NCBI GenBank assembly: GCA_021030915.1
Contig: JAGEMR010000045.1
Location: 1-64,000 of the forward strand
Direction: 5' to 3'
Origin: Astrothelium macrocarpum
Lineage: Eukaryota; Ascomycota; Dothideomycetes; Trypetheliales; Trypetheliaceae
Length of the DNA stretch: 64,000 bases
Positions 48,321 to 61,416 of the stretch are shown one piece after another. The notes below the pieces were generated by a model. The model saw only the letters and a program-made list of their open reading frames with translations. It did no database searches and was not told where the DNA came from. Each line of letters starts with the position of its first letter. Position 1 is the first letter of the stretch. Both the position numbers and the translations under genes were made by a program.

Positions 48321-48936
48321 ATGGGCACTCGTGGATTGTTCGGCTTCAAATCGCGTGGTCAACGCCATGGCATCTATAATTCCCACGATAGCAATCCTTC
48401 TCATTTGGGAAGCCAGCTCGTTGAATTCATCTTGTCTCTTTCGCCGCAAGAACGTGAAGCATTGGCCGAACGTCTTCGTAATATCACGTGGATCTCCGGT
48501 GATGATGAGTCCGGAGAATCTTGCCAAGCATCCTTGCAGGAAATTCGAGATGGTGAGTAACTAAGCAAAAAATCCAAATGACCGTGATCCCAAACGAAGC
48601 TGATAGTGGAAAGGCGAGGTCACAAGGATTAAGGACGAGGTGAAGTTTGCAGAAGATTCTTTGTTCTGCTCATGGGCGTATTTCATGGATTTTGAAGAAG
48701 GAATCTTCGAAGTTTGGAAAGGAATGGATGCGGACGACCCGGGAGGCGTTCGTCTGATAAGAACCATCACTTTTGATGATCTCAAAGTCAAATTGGGCCT
48801 CATGGATAATCTCCAGGACGAGTCGGAACGGGAATGTGAATGGGAAGACCGGGCGCTTTACCCGCCCTTTATACCAGTGGTGGAATGTGATGAATCAAGC
48901 TCCGAATTGAGTAGCTCTGGTGAATCTGTAGGTTAA
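48321..48936 (+). CDS. small conserved fungal protein (MGTRGL family)
   Basis: Exons 48321-48552 and 48614-48936 (61-nt intron), 184 residues. The start MGTRGLFGFKSRGQ and the following YNSHDSNPSHLG match a widespread family of short fungal proteins without known function. The second half (SWAYFMDFEEGIFEVW, then TITFDDL) also fits that family, in which an aromatic FIEYxYxIDLD-type segment is usual. The tail is acidic and Ser-rich. No membrane or signal segment is present. Confidence 0.78.
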
Positions 48937-49532
48937 TCAAGACATGACCTATACGAGCATGAATATGGATGTTTCATTTGGACTGCCGATTCCGAGTTTA
49001 TTCTTGGTATAAGTTGAGTTCGTTTGCTTGTGATGTGACGACATTGAAAGACCTGGCATTGGGCGAAACGTGAATCGGGGCGCAGAAACGCAAACGGTCA
49101 TGGCTACTGGAACTCGAAACGCTGGCTTTGGCGCTTCGCCATTGTAGTTCGTCGCTGGTGGGTTGCGGAGAGCCAGTCCCTGCAGCGCAGACCCCGGCCT
49201 ATCCGAGATGCTCCATCTCCTGATTGAGACAGCTCTACTCCCTCTTTAAACGCCCGCCCGCCCTCTCCTTTGTCCATCTTCCCCACACCACTTGGCTTCT
49301 TCGTCCGGCGAGGCGTACGAAGCCCTGTATTTTATCTCTATATTTCTTTGTGTCTTGCTTTTTGCAATTTGGTCGACCGACCGTCCAATCGCTGATCACA
49401 CCCTTTGCCTAACAATTAGCGCATCACAATCACTCGAAGGATCCGCGCAGGTCGAGGATTCAACTACCACCCAGAAGTCGCTCCTTGCACAAAGAACACT
49501 TAGAAAAAACATTCTTCATTATATCGAACAAG
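48937..49532. other. intergenic
   Basis: Promoter and 5' leader region of the MFS gene at 49533; pyrimidine-rich around 49255-49285. Confidence 0.4.
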
Positions 49533-51231
49533 ATGTTGGGCGCTCACAGAAGAACCCGTTCACTCATTCCGGTTAAGACAATAGATCAGTACGAGAAGAG
49601 GAGTGACCCGGTGGAGGTAGAGGTCGAAGATGAACCAGAATATCAAACACAAGCTCCTCCAGTGAAAGATAAGGACAGACAGCTAAGGCTCGTCTACCTG
49701 GTGATTGCTGCCAGCTCGTGAGTACACACGATTGCACCATCAAGAGATTAGAAGACTGACAACTACTACTAGACTCGCCATCTCAAGCGCCGATCCCCAA
49801 GTCGAGCGACTTTTGTCTTCTGGTGATTCATGTGGTAGTCTCACATCATCGTACATACAAAGCGTTTTGCAGAGTGCATTCGCGTTTGGAGGAGCATTTG
49901 GTCTGTTAGGAGGCGTGCTTGTTGATCGCATTGGACGGAGACCAGTAGCCATTGCAGGCCTCCTATCCATGGCTGCTCTTTCGGCCTTTATGACCTTTGC
50001 TCAGACATTAGCAACTTGTGCCTGTGCACGCTTCATATTGGGAGCATTGGTTTCGAGCACAGGCATTGCGAGTCTTTGTATGTTGGGCGATCTTAGCCGC
50101 AATCGCGTCGAACGCGTGCGACTGGTTGCCCCCCTGCCTTTTGTTCTGACGTTTGGATCAATTTTCAACGCCTTCCAGGAGGTCGTTGCTCAATTGTTGG
50201 AGAAAATGGAATGGACGGGCAAAATAGACGCGTCCATCACCGCGCAATGCGCTGGCGGATTGTTTGCATTTTTCGTCGCCATGTCCTCGTACGTGAGGAT
50301 GGAGGAGACGTGCCCTCTCCAGGGCATCCCCAAACCAATCGAGCCCGTCTATCACGACGACGAAAAGGCCCTCTTTCTCGGGCAAGAAGAAGACAACGAC
50401 GACGACATCTCCCCCGCTATCTCCGTTGTCGACTACGACCAAGACTCTACTACTCCTGGCCCCGTCTCCGTCATCCAACTCCTCCGCGCACCCTCCATCA
50501 TCATCCTCCTCGTCTCCGTCTCCTTCCTAACCCTACATACCTCCGCCTTCTCTCTCCTCTCACCCTCGCTCCTCCTCAACGCCGCCATCCCATCCACCTC
50601 CTGCGCGCTCTTCTCCCTCCTCAACTTCACCACGCGCATCATCGCCGCCTACGCCGCCACGCGCCTGCTCCCAGCGCTCCTCCTCCAACCCACCGCGCAC
50701 CCACAACACCACCACCCGACGCCGCTAATACGTACCTACCGCCTCCTCGCCCTCCTCCTGCCGCTCCTCTCCACCGCCACCTTCCTCACCACCCACCTCC
50801 TGCCGCCCTACACACCCCCACTCCTCGCCGACGCTCTCACAACCCTCTTCATCCTCCTCCCGTCCCACCTCCTGCTCTCTCTACTTCTCCCCGTCCTCGC
50901 GCTCCTCCTTCTCGCGGCCTCCCCCGACGCTCTGACCACCGGCTCCGTCGCCGGCATCGCATCCCTCGCCGCGCTGCCCGCCAGCACTGCCGCCGCAACG
51001 GTCGCAGCCGGGTTCGGGGTCGCGGCTGCGTACGGGCTGGAGTTTTTGAAGGTCGCGGGGCCCGGTGCGGGGCCGGGTGCGGTGGTGTGGGCGAGCGTGA
51101 TAATGGTTGGTGGGGTCGGCGCGTGGGTGAGTCGGGCGGTGAGGGAGGGGGTTAGAGTTGGCGAGGATTTGGAGGGTGGGAAGGGGGTGAGATGGGTGGG
51201 TGTTTGGGAGGTCGAGGGGTTGGGGGGTTGA
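49533..51231 (+). CDS. MFS transporter
   Basis: Exons 49533-49717 and 49773-51231 (55-nt intron), 547 residues. The first exon gives a charged cytosolic tail and the start of helix 1. The A-type MFS signature is seen as GGVLVDRIGRRP between helices 2 and 3, with FILGALVSSTGIASL in helix 4. A long acidic central loop (EEDNDDDIS) separates the two halves. The C-terminal half is hydrophobic but poor in known motifs and is written in strongly C-rich codons (about 50450-50960), unlike the N-terminal half. It resembles proton-coupled uptake transporters of the type found for sugars or iron chelators; the substrate cannot be deduced. Confidence 0.8.
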
Positions 51232-52289
51232 ACAGTATTGGTGGATGTTCATTGGATGTGATGTTTCTATGAGAGGGCCGGCTTAGGAGGAATGGGAATT
51301 GGAGATGGTGGCGAAGAAGGGAGAATCTCGGATGACGATTATGGATCAACTTGAGGGTTTGGGGGGCTTGGAGATTCATGACGAAGCTTTCTATGTTGTA
51401 CTACCTGCTCACGCTTCTTATGCCGACGACGCGTCTGATGAGGAAGCTCATGTCCATTCGCTTGGGGTCAGGCAAGCAGTAAGGTGAACTGCGCGTTTGA
51501 GAGATGAGGATGTGAGCAGGCTTTGTTCATAATGATCTTTGCGAGACCATTGCATACCTACATTTCTGGGCACCATTTTTCACTTACTGTGTCCTTTCTT
51601 CCTCTACTACTTCATCTAATCGTGACTGCGCTTTAGTCCTCTTCCAAAAAACCATGCCCTATCCTGTTCTCATGCCTGGCTCATCCCTATTTTCCGGTAT
51701 ATCCATATCACGCTCACGTCATAAGAAGAGAATAAAGACTTAGGTACCTGAGAAAAGTATTTTCTACTTGCACCTGAAGGGCCTCTGGCTTGCGAGAGAG
51801 ACACAACTTTTAATTTCCATTAATTTGTAGATTACCTCTTTGAAATGCCTTCGTATGTTATCACCAGTGTTTCAAAGGGCCCAGGAGTGGCTTTCACGCG
51901 ATTCGCCAGATGCACAGCCCTAACAACATGATCGACCCCATTGGTTTGAATTCCTTCGCTAGATCCTGGTTGACAGTGCGAATACTGTTATCGGAATTGT
52001 TCGAGACAAGTCCATGACCGATCAAAAGCTGTTAGAAAAGCTCAAAGAGCGTTCGAGTACACACGTCTTACAAGCTGACACAACCTATGACGAGGCTCTG
52101 AAGGTGAGATGCCAAACCTGCGAAATATCTCACTTTCTAGAACTATTTACTAGAAAGCAGCCGTGGTGTAGTGAGTCGGAGCTATTATACAATCTCTATT
52201 TAAGTCTAAAACAGCATACACTCCGATGATAGTAGGAGTCGAATTGGGATAAAAGAAAGATACAAAGATAGGTAATAAGCGGAAAATTG
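51232..52289. other. intergenic between convergent genes
   Basis: 3' regions of the MFS gene and of FAD oxidoreductase 2. Open frames at 51299-51487 and 52014-52229 have no recognisable content. Confidence 0.4.
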
Positions 52290-54122
52290 CTAAGGCTTCG
52301 GAATAATCGGCACAAAGTAACCAAAACGATTGTTGGGATCGTATTTAGCCTTCAGCGAACGTAGCCTCTCCAAACGCCATGATTCGTAGCCATAGACGGA
52401 CTCAATAGACTCGCCCCCTGCTGCATAATTTACGTAGGTTGTTGGCAGGCGTCCGGACTGGCCGGCATTCCACATGTTCTTTGTCTGCTCGGCCCAATTT
52501 TGAGCAGGCTCTAAGAGACTTGAACCTTCAGGAATGGCGGATGCAAAGTATCTAGGACAGATATTGTCAGTCAGCTTACTAGACGTAGGCTTAAGACAAA
52601 GAGAGCGGCGTACAAAATATGGTATTCATCTCGATGAGGGTATGCAGTCGAATCCGCAGGAACGTCCGTCATACCCTTCGTTGCATAACCTTCGTAAAAG
52701 AGGCGAGTATAGGGGGCAAGCTCCGGATACAAAGCGGACTGATTCATAAAGAAGTTATATATCTCGCGTTGTGCCGTAACATTATAGGTTTGAAGTAGCA
52801 CAGTGGAAAGAGCGTAGGTTGCTGAGTCGCAGGCTCCACTAGCAACGTCGGTCCCTTGAACTTCAGGAATTTCAGGATACGGGACGTCACCGCTCTGCTC
52901 TGTTATGGTTCCGATTGCATTAAATGGCTTCAAAAGCTCTTCGGCGTCCTCGGCGGGTCCAGCATAGGCAAAGCTCCACCAAATAACAGCCTAGTAGTGG
53001 CTTATGTTAGTTATTTGATTCGAACTGCTGAAACTCTATGCAAGACCCATCCAAGGGAAATGAGATATCACCTACCTCGGTCTTGCTGATGGAATCGTTG
53101 AAAGATATTTGGCCATAGTTAACACCCATCTTTGGGGGTATAGTGCCATTGCCGGTAAAGTTGTTCAAAGCTTCAAACACTATCTCGAGCTTGTCTTGTG
53201 ACCAAATATAAGTGTGATAGTGCCATGTGTCAATCTCTTTGGGATAGATTTTGACTTCAACGCTGGACACAATTCCAAAATTATGGCCGGCACCTTGTAA
53301 CGCCCACCATAGATCAGTATAACTTGTTTGATTGACCGAAATTGTCGAGCCATCGGCCAATATGACGTTCAAGTTAACGAAATTATCGCTAATCAAGCCA
53401 TAAAGCCCTTCATAACGGCCATGACCACCTCCTAAACCAGGTCCAAGAAAGCCAACGCATGTAGCAGATCCCGTAGCTGACGTTCGGTGCGATTAGAAAA
53501 ATGAATAGACAGTATTGAAGTTAGGCTGTAACGAGGAGCACTTACCCGTAACGTAGCCTGCGTCCCAAAGCGTGTCAATAATTTCGCTGGCAAATGTACC
53601 TCCTTGCAAGATTGCAGTCTTCCCATCTGGTTGGATAGTGATGCCTACTAGCGCTTGAAGATCGATCTCTAGGCCATCAAACTTTCCTAGGGAGGTAGTT
53701 AGGCCATGACCCTGGTTGGTCGCCAGGAATTCGATGCTATTATTATTGCAATATTTAACCTGAGTCCATCAATTAGTTAAGATGGCGAACTGCTTCGAGC
53801 GTATGCTACTACTGACGACTTTTGAGATGTCTGACTCTTCACCAACTCGCACCACGATTTCGACTTTCGGGGGAGCTAAAGTATTGAATCTTTCGGTAGC
53901 GGTTTCCCACGCAGAGGAGTTGGATGGTCCAAATATTGTCGTGTTCTTGGACAAGAGCGCACCTAACTCTCGTTGGATTGTACCGACAGATAAGGTACTA
54001 CGTGTAATGGGAAAATTCCTAAAGTAAGGGGGGAAAGTGCTAGGAGAAACAGGAAAACCAGCAACGAGTGTTTGGAGTAGCGCAAGACTGCAGACCACAC
54101 GGTGAAAAAGCGAGAGGATCAT
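52290..54122 (-). CDS. secreted FAD-linked oxidoreductase (BBE-like) 2
   Basis: Five exons: 54122-53817, 53759-53546, 53476-53076, 52990-52614 and 52551-52290, 519 residues; introns of 57, 69, 85 and 62 nt keep frame. The first donor is the less usual GTCAGT. A signal peptide (SLALLQTLVAGFP) starts the protein. In the FAD domain NQGHG supplies the flavin-linking His (about 120) and SATCVGFLG the Cys (about 180), so a doubly linked flavin is expected, unlike oxidoreductase 1. GAGHNFGIV follows. The BBE C-terminus ends KYDPNNRFGYF. Enzymes of this class often act in specialised metabolism; the MFS genes around it fit that, but no synthase is present in the window. Confidence 0.92.
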
Positions 54123-54956
54123 GTTTGCTATCAGTACTTTGATCGCAATTAAAGAGTGACTTCAACAATGAGTGTGGAAAATCTCTTATGAGATGACTAG
54201 AAGCAGTCAATTTATACTTATTCTATCTCAGAATCCCTCAAATTCTCCGGCCCGGAGGACTTCATCACACGGTTCCTTCACTCTTCTCTACGAGTTGGTG
54301 TGTTTGGGCCTTTGCTAAGTTAAGGTTGGCCGGTTGCCACATCTTGTCATTTGGACGGTACGAACAGTTGGGGCTAATTGAAGTCACCCTACCGGTCTCG
54401 AACCAGATTAGGGAGAATCCTGTGCTGAGATCAGATCAAAAGAACAAAACAAAGCCCCTTCTTAGGAGCTTTAGCGAAGCGTGTTAAGGCAACTGTTACT
54501 CACCTTTCAGCTACGCCAGTTTTCAGCCGCCTCCGAGCCGTCTCTCAGCCATGTTTCAGTTGATACAAAACGAAATGTACCCACCCACGCGCACGGCTCA
54601 CCAAAAACGTGCTCTCTCAAGTCTAGACCTCCAGTCTATTTCACGAGGGAATCACACCGAAAGATGTTGTAAAATATATCACAAGATGGCTACACCTATA
54701 AATTCTGTTATCAATCATTGTGTAATTTTTTCTAGGTATTTATTGTAAACTCGAGATAGCTTCGCAAGTATTTCCTTTGTCTGGACTTTATGTCAAATAA
54801 TGCAATTCTTGCGCTCACGTATAGCTATCTGTCAATAGTGCAATAGTAAAATGAATAATTGAGGAATTCAGTAGGTAAGGTTGTTGGAACGCTTTCAGTA
54901 GAGGCTGTTGCGCTGAGAGAACAGTTAGCGTATAAGATTTAAGGACAAAGGGTGCT
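54123..54956. other. intergenic
   Basis: Promoter side of FAD oxidoreductase 2 and 3' side of the decayed MFS gene; no gene seen. Confidence 0.4.
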
Positions 54957-56037
54957 TCAAAGCCCTGCACTCAAGAAGAGGCATCCAGTGAAAGCTAGAA
55001 TGGAAGCAGGAACCAGTGCTGTGATACCGTTTCGGATTGCGACTGCAACTGCTTCTACAACCTGAGCCTGCTGCGCATTGTATGTTGACTTGTCGATGGT
55101 ACTGTGCGTCCTCTGTGTTTATTGTAGAATCTCCTGAGGCCTAGCATTGGGGATGGATTTGCCAATATTATTTCGACTCAAGTTTTGGTACGAAGAGCCT
55201 GCTACGCTAAGAAGTACGAATTGGCCCATCATTAGTCCTATAAAATTGTTAGCAAGTACGATTCGACTGACTGGCAGATATAATATACCAATAGCCATGA
55301 ATCCTACGGTATTGCTTAGATCAGAAATCGGGACAAGAGCTTGAGCCACAGCAAATCCCGCAGTTATGAAGGAACTACATCCTTCGCCAATCAGCGCCGT
55401 GTATCCGTATATGTGAGCTTCCGAGGTCGGCTCTCTTAATGCGACTTTTAGCATCTCGCCCGTCCAAATTCCAGAAGAGTAGAGAGATTACTTATAGGTG
55501 CGAAGCCAGCTAAAATCAAGGCGGTTCCCCAAAGATACCATGGCTAATGGCCACCTAGCTCCGGCATTAACGCGCCGTTCAGAAGTCCAAAGAAGACAAG
55601 CGTGCCGATGAATGGCAAAAGCTGTACTCCAGTCATGAGAGGGCCATCACCCCTAGTAAACTGGAACAGTAACGGAGTGTAGTAAAACGTTGTCGTCAAG
55701 GCGCTAGAGGCCACGAATACCGCGAGTTGCAAAAGATTAAGCCCGAAGTGCTTCATCAAGCGCAAAGGATATAATCGATCCTATGCTGGTACTCCAGGAT
55801 GGAAGATCGTAAGATGAAAGCAATGAGTAGGATACCTGTGAGCGCCGCCGCGCTTGCCTCTCTTTGCGGAGGTACGTGCGTCTTAGCGCCGATATCCGCA
55901 TGGACCATATTAGAATAAGCGTCAGCTTGGCTCTCTCCGGAGTTGAAAAGGCTTGCGGATTCGGCATATGCATACTCAGTCGTCCCGACATCGAACTGGT
56001 GATTGATGACAGTGATCCCTATCTCTCGTCCGTGCAT
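54957..56037 (-). pseudogene. decayed MFS efflux transporter (DHA14-like)
   Basis: Sequence resembling the second half of a 14-helix drug-efflux transporter is readable in pieces. 55765-55544 gives FYYTPLLFQFTRGDGPLMTGVQ-like sequence up to GALMPELGG, then a TAG inside GH-PWYLWG. After a frame change, 55454-55119 gives IYGYTALIGEGCSSF and the helices that follow, then a TAA, and the same frame runs on to a C-terminal helix ending at 54957. The two stops would each be explained by a C-to-T change (CAG to TAG, CAA to TAA). The N-terminal half with the DHA motif is missing or unrecognisable upstream. I read it as a pseudogene. Confidence 0.75.
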
Positions 56038-59000
56038 TTCCTGGGGCGATATGTAGGTAAGCTGCGTGATAAAAGGAAAATTGTTCGCAAAGATTAGCGC
56101 ATAATCTAGCCAAGGCTTGTACAGTACCAGGCTCAGCTACTGGGCGAATCTGACGAGTCAAATTCATTAATTGTTATCGGAAATAAAAGTACGAAGGAGC
56201 AGATGATAGACTGCAGCACGTTGGCGAGCTAGTGGAATCAATTTGCCTATGCGCCGCCTTTCCTGTAATTTTGCTCTTTCTTTGTTTCAACATGGCATGT
56301 GATTGGCAATACTGGCTATCGCCACGCTCTCTGAGACGGACAAATACGACCTCCGATTCGAAGGTTCTCGCTGCAAACGATGCGGCGCTCTTTGGTTCCT
56401 TTCAGCAAGACAACGGTCGTTGGTTATGTGGGGAGACACACTATGTAGACAATCCATATGCCAGAAATGGAATGACTGGTCCGCCGCTGTGAACCCTGGG
56501 AGCCATTCCTACATGAACACAAAATTATAAAGGACGATGGAATACTTTGCAACACCAGGCATACGGTAGACGCTGATGATGGTGCTCGTCTACGTATCTT
56601 GTGGCAATTGAAATTATTTAAAACAAAGCTACAGACATCGATGCTGGGCACACGCGTCAACCACAAAAGTCCTGATTTTCAAAGTCTGGGTCGAGCCTCG
56701 AGATCTTAACCGAAGTTTTGACGAGGACTTCTTACGCAGCTTTGCAGAGTGCCTTCGAGCCTGCCAGCGCGTAAATTTAAAACTGTCTGTTTTTCGGATC
56801 ATTCTCCTTTCATACAACAGCGCGACGATTGCCACTCCAAGGGAGGGATGACTCTCACGTCGTGACAAAGTTAATGAGCGGCGTCAAATAATGTCAAGAG
56901 GTCCTCAACATAAGCCTCCACCACAACGACGCATATGACCTTCAAAACGTCTGCGCAGATTGCAGCTGAAAGCTTCGAATGAATTTTTCGGCGTTGTGGA
57001 GCTGTTCTCCATCCGTCGGCCTATGCGACTGGTGGCCGGAAAAAGGTACTTCCGTGGATCTCCGGCGTCATAGCTCTAATCTCTAGCTCTATCCTGTGGG
57101 ACTCCAAATACTGCGCAGATAGCTTCAGCGCCCCCAAACAGTGATTACGCATGAGACTTCTCTCGATAAGTTGTGCCTGATCCCAACTGCTCTCAACGTC
57201 GTCCGCGAAAATACTTCAACTCATCCCTGTCCATTCGCCAAGGAATTCGACTGTTCTGTCACCTTCCGTCGACCGAGCCGTGGACCGAGCCGTACACCGA
57301 GCCGTCCACCGAGCCGTCCACCGAGCCGTCCACCGAGCCGTCAATGCTCACATCATTTTGGCTTTGAGGCACTTCAGACATCTCAAAATAGGACACCATA
57401 ATATTCACATTATTGGATTTTACTCTAGCAGCTGCAAACTAAGCAAATCAAGGAAAAATTCCCAAGAAGTTTTTTATAGAGGTGATACTACAGCTTGCGT
57501 AGTAAATTTGGTGGAAGTAACGAAAATCTGGCCAATGGCATATTGCTTTTTGTATGCCGTCACAGCAACGCCCGATCCTGTCGGTAGCATGGAGTAAAGG
57601 GTGTATTGCGCCTCAATCTTCGTAAATCAGCTGAGTGGCTTTTGAATCAACTATTGAACGTCCAGCTGCCTGACAATAGAACCCAACTCATATCTGTTGC
57701 TGTTCCTTCCATTTTGCCTTCATGTTTTGTCTGAAATACTGCGGAGATTGTCGCGAGAGGGCTGACGATGCTAACTCCAGCACTTTCCCAGTCAAAATTT
57801 GAAGTAGCTGCTCGCAGCAACATAATCAACATAAATCGTTTATCAAGAGAAAGAGCGTATCGCTCTCACGGTACCAGGCCAATGGCGCGATATCTGTGTG
57901 AAGCGAACAGCAGATGCCCCTATCACAACTCCGGCTACCCTAAACTATACTCCACTGCATCTGGCGACCACGTACTAAACCAACACAGAACTCTTATGAC
58001 GCCTGCCCTGAGTGTTTCCAAGAGCACTCATGTTTCCACCGTAACCATGCTCGAGATGCTAAGCAGCCAATATCTCCCGCGTATCGGTTCGACCATCGTC
58101 GCTATGTACGAGGAATGGATGGAATTAAATAAGATCTGCAGAGAATGTGCTATTCCGAACGCTGCGAGAGAATAGGGAGCCTCATAGACACTACTCACAT
58201 TTACCAGGAAGACTTCTTGGAACCTTGAGAACCTCTGAGAGCGTCGAGAGACAGCCGACATGGTCCCACGTGTCAGATCGAAGCCAGCGGCATATGAGTA
58301 GATTATGTGTAAGTTTAGAGAGCGGGTAAGATCAAAAGGTGCATAAGTTGTACTGGGGATTTCTGGATCCCGAATTTGCTACCGATCGGGTATAGCGCGC
58401 CGTCCGGGGCCGGACCGATGGTGATTGACCGGCAAATGCCAAAGTCGATTCAAACAACTTCACGAGAGCCCGCTTGCTCCAATCTAACTGGATTGTAATC
58501 CGATTTTGAATTATTGAGAGCATTTCTATATTAGGTAGCTGCAAAGAGTAGAACGCTGGTGAGAAGCCTTTAGTTGGTCGTTATATACGCATAATGACCC
58601 ACATCCCTACATCAAAAATCTAAAAAGATTCCAGCAGCTTTTCAGCCAATTGCTCAGGTAGCTGCTCAGCCGGTTATTTGACTAGCTATGCATTCAAACC
58701 CATTGTTTAAGAGTTAAAATGTGAATTTGCCAAAAATATTGTTTGTGCGGAGCATTTTGAGGGTTCGATCAGTCAGACAGCTGTTTTTGTATAAATCATC
58801 GCGTATCAAAGTCTCTAACGTATAAAATGTGTTATCGTTTGGCCTGGCTCTGACGGCAAGGCTGATGCTTTGTCTAATCCAGTTGATTTTGGAGTGTAAT
58901 AAGACGAAATGAAGGGCCGGCTCTTCTCAAAGGCTTCTTCGGTGCGTGGGACAGAATAACTGCATGCGCACACTTGGGACTCTAAGTAGCCACCTTCATT

Positions 59001-59741
59001 TGAACGCACGAGAAAATTTTATATCTAGGATCATAACCCTCCAAGCCAACCGGATTGTTCCTTACCGACAATTTTCTACTTTTATACCAGTGTTGAAGGA
59101 AGCTGCTCTGGGGTGGTAGCCATTACCCGTTTGGTACTAGCTCGTAGTATACATAGCCGTTCCGTCTCTCCCTAAGGACCCTAGACTTCGATGATTCTTC
59201 ATGACAATACAATCCACTTCAACAACCAATAGCGAGAACTTGGATTCTCGGTTTTTAGAAGAGGACATGCATATCACAGCCAGCCTGCTTGATCTTTTCC
59301 AGAACCCTGGATCGAAGGAAGATAATATTTGTAAAATCGCAAGAGCTTTCTCGTATTTGCCAGCGGAACGGAATCCTTTTCCAACATTCATACACTACCC
59401 TCACAAAACCAGTATCGAGGAATCATTCATTTAGTCCTACTGAATCCTGTTTCCAGCAGTCTCATCGGCGGGTTAAAACCTTATTAGTAGAGACTCAACG
59501 AGTGACTTGTGGGGATGGTTCTCCAAGTCAGGAGAAATGGACCCGAACCAGAATCCCACAATACTCCTACACGGAAAATCAATCCGAGTCATTCCTTGTT
59601 TGTCTACAAGCCTGGGTTATGTGTGTTGAAATTCAAGCGATGAGTAGGCTATCCTGAGAAGAGTCTGCTTAGCCAGGATGATGCACAGTGATACACAATG
59701 AAGCATAGTGTCATTTATTGTAGAAGATATAGAACAAAACT
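56038..59741. other. 3.7-kb gene-poor interval
   Basis: No supported gene. Contains a 12-bp minisatellite at 57272-57343. The frame at 57768-58175 (plus, 135 codons) has no recognisable content, and other frames are short. Confidence 0.4.
57272..57343. repeat. 12-bp minisatellite, six copies
   Basis: Six units of accgagccgtNN in a row; the three middle units are identical (accgagccgtcc). The unit is a multiple of three and open in several frames (for example PSRP or TEPS), but no gene around it is supported. Confidence 0.9.
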
Positions 59742-61416
59742 CTACGATACTTCGTCTTTATCCACAAACAACTTATCTCCGTCCTCTGTGTTCGCGATGT
59801 TGGGATTTAGCCGAATAGTCAACTGGCGTACGGCATGCCCCTTGAGGATAATGAAAATCATGATGATGTCGACTAGGATAACCAGGAATGCACCCATACC
59901 CCACATCCAACCGACGCCCACTGCTGCTTGCCAGTCCGTAATGATAAAAACCGACATGAGTCCAAAAGAAACTCGATAGGCATTAAGCGAGACGGATGCT
60001 TCGACCGGGTGGTGCAAGAAGCACTCAACGATGTAGTTGTAGCAGACGGGTAATGCCAGCAGAGCGGCAAACCAGATTAGGAATGAACCGAGTGCGAGAA
60101 CCATGAAATGCAAATGATACTGTAATCCAGCGCCGTAGATGCCGAGACCAATCGGCAAGAGCAACGAGGGCAAAATCGTGTTGGCAAGACGATATTCGGT
60201 ATGCCAGGTTCCACCCCATCGACGGGCGACCAATAGCGGTGCCTTGTCGTTCAAAAAGTATCCATACGCCTGAGCGGCGAGGATCCCGACCCAAGCGGTA
60301 AACGTAAAACATGCAACTTGCAATGAAGAGAAACCGTAACCGCCAGCTATCGTCGGAGGCGAAAGATAGGTGGCGAGAGTGGACGCTTGCATGATGGGAA
60401 GACCCAATGCAACGAAGATATACGTCCCCGTGAGAAGCGTGATCGGTGCAAAGGTAATCTGGAACGGAATGATGAAGCGCCGCCACTGTTGGCGTGTCAG
60501 CAAAGTCATGAACAGGAAGCGATTTGGGTGGCAGATTTACAAGCTCGGCTCCTTTCCCGCTAGGCTGCGTCCTTGTGCCCGGAAAGAAAGTGGCGACGCG
60601 GTTTGCCATCCAGTTCTTTGGAAGGGGTGCACGCTGGGGCGCCGTAGGATCGCGGACATATGTTGTATCTTCGACACAAAAGAACACCAAGATGATCGCA
60701 GCACCTATAGGACCAAGTGTCCACCAGAACACGTAATTCCAGGGCTGCGTTTGGGCGATGAAGCCACTTAACGTCCCTCCGCCAACCACTGCAAAGATGA
60801 TCAGAACCTCAAAGATAGCAAATGCTTTACCTCGCTGATGAAGGAAGAACATGTCTATGATATATCCGCTCCCCAAAATAGCAGGAATGGCTCCAAATAA
60901 ACCAGCAAACAGTCGCGATATAGTAAAGGGAATAAAGTCATTGGCGCCAGTCATTTCCGCACCCCATATTTGGCAAGCAAAGATGCCCAAAAGACTATAC
61001 AGAATAACAGCGCTGCGGCCGATGACTGCCACAAGTGGTATCAAAAAGAATGGGCCGGCAACCCACCCGGCGAGAGATGCCGCGACTGAATTTAGAAGAT
61101 CCGGTGTAGTCTTGTGATAGACCGGAACTTGTTCGACGAATGTGAGCTGGTTCGAGTTCGGCGACATCTGCGCGGCGAACGCTGCTAATGCGACCGAGGC
61201 AAAGATTAGGATTTTCTTCCACATCGGCCAGTTCTGCGCATCAAGGTCAGGGTCTTGCTTCTTGGAGTCGTTGCATCAACGCTTTTCACATACCAGAGGA
61301 TCCTCCGGGTCGCTCGTCGGCTGTGGAATGAGAACGATATCGCCGACATTTTTGTGCTCGACCTTTTGGGAGACGGGGCTGTTGGTCTCGAAGGCCGTCT
61401 TTTCGACGTTGGACAT
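59742..61416 (-). CDS. MFS transporter
   Basis: Exons 61416-61294, 61233-60541 and 60485-59742, 519 residues. The second intron (60486-60540, GTAAAT donor, CTGAC branch, CAACAG acceptor) is 55 nt and restores what otherwise looks like a frameshift between two long frames. Exon 1 is a hydrophilic N-terminus ending DPEDPL, continuing NWPMWKK in exon 2, a junction typical of fungal MFS multidrug/metabolite carriers. Helix 5 region GSGYIIDMFFLHQRGKAF and the conserved AEASVSLNAYR before helix 11 support the family. The substrate is unknown. Together with FAD oxidoreductase 2 it could serve export of a metabolite. Confidence 0.88.

Noticed and set aside
59742..61224. Apparent frameshift splitting the MFS gene near 60500
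   Set aside because: A 55-nt GT-AG intron (60486-60540) with a CTGAC branch joins the two frames exactly; the gene is intact.
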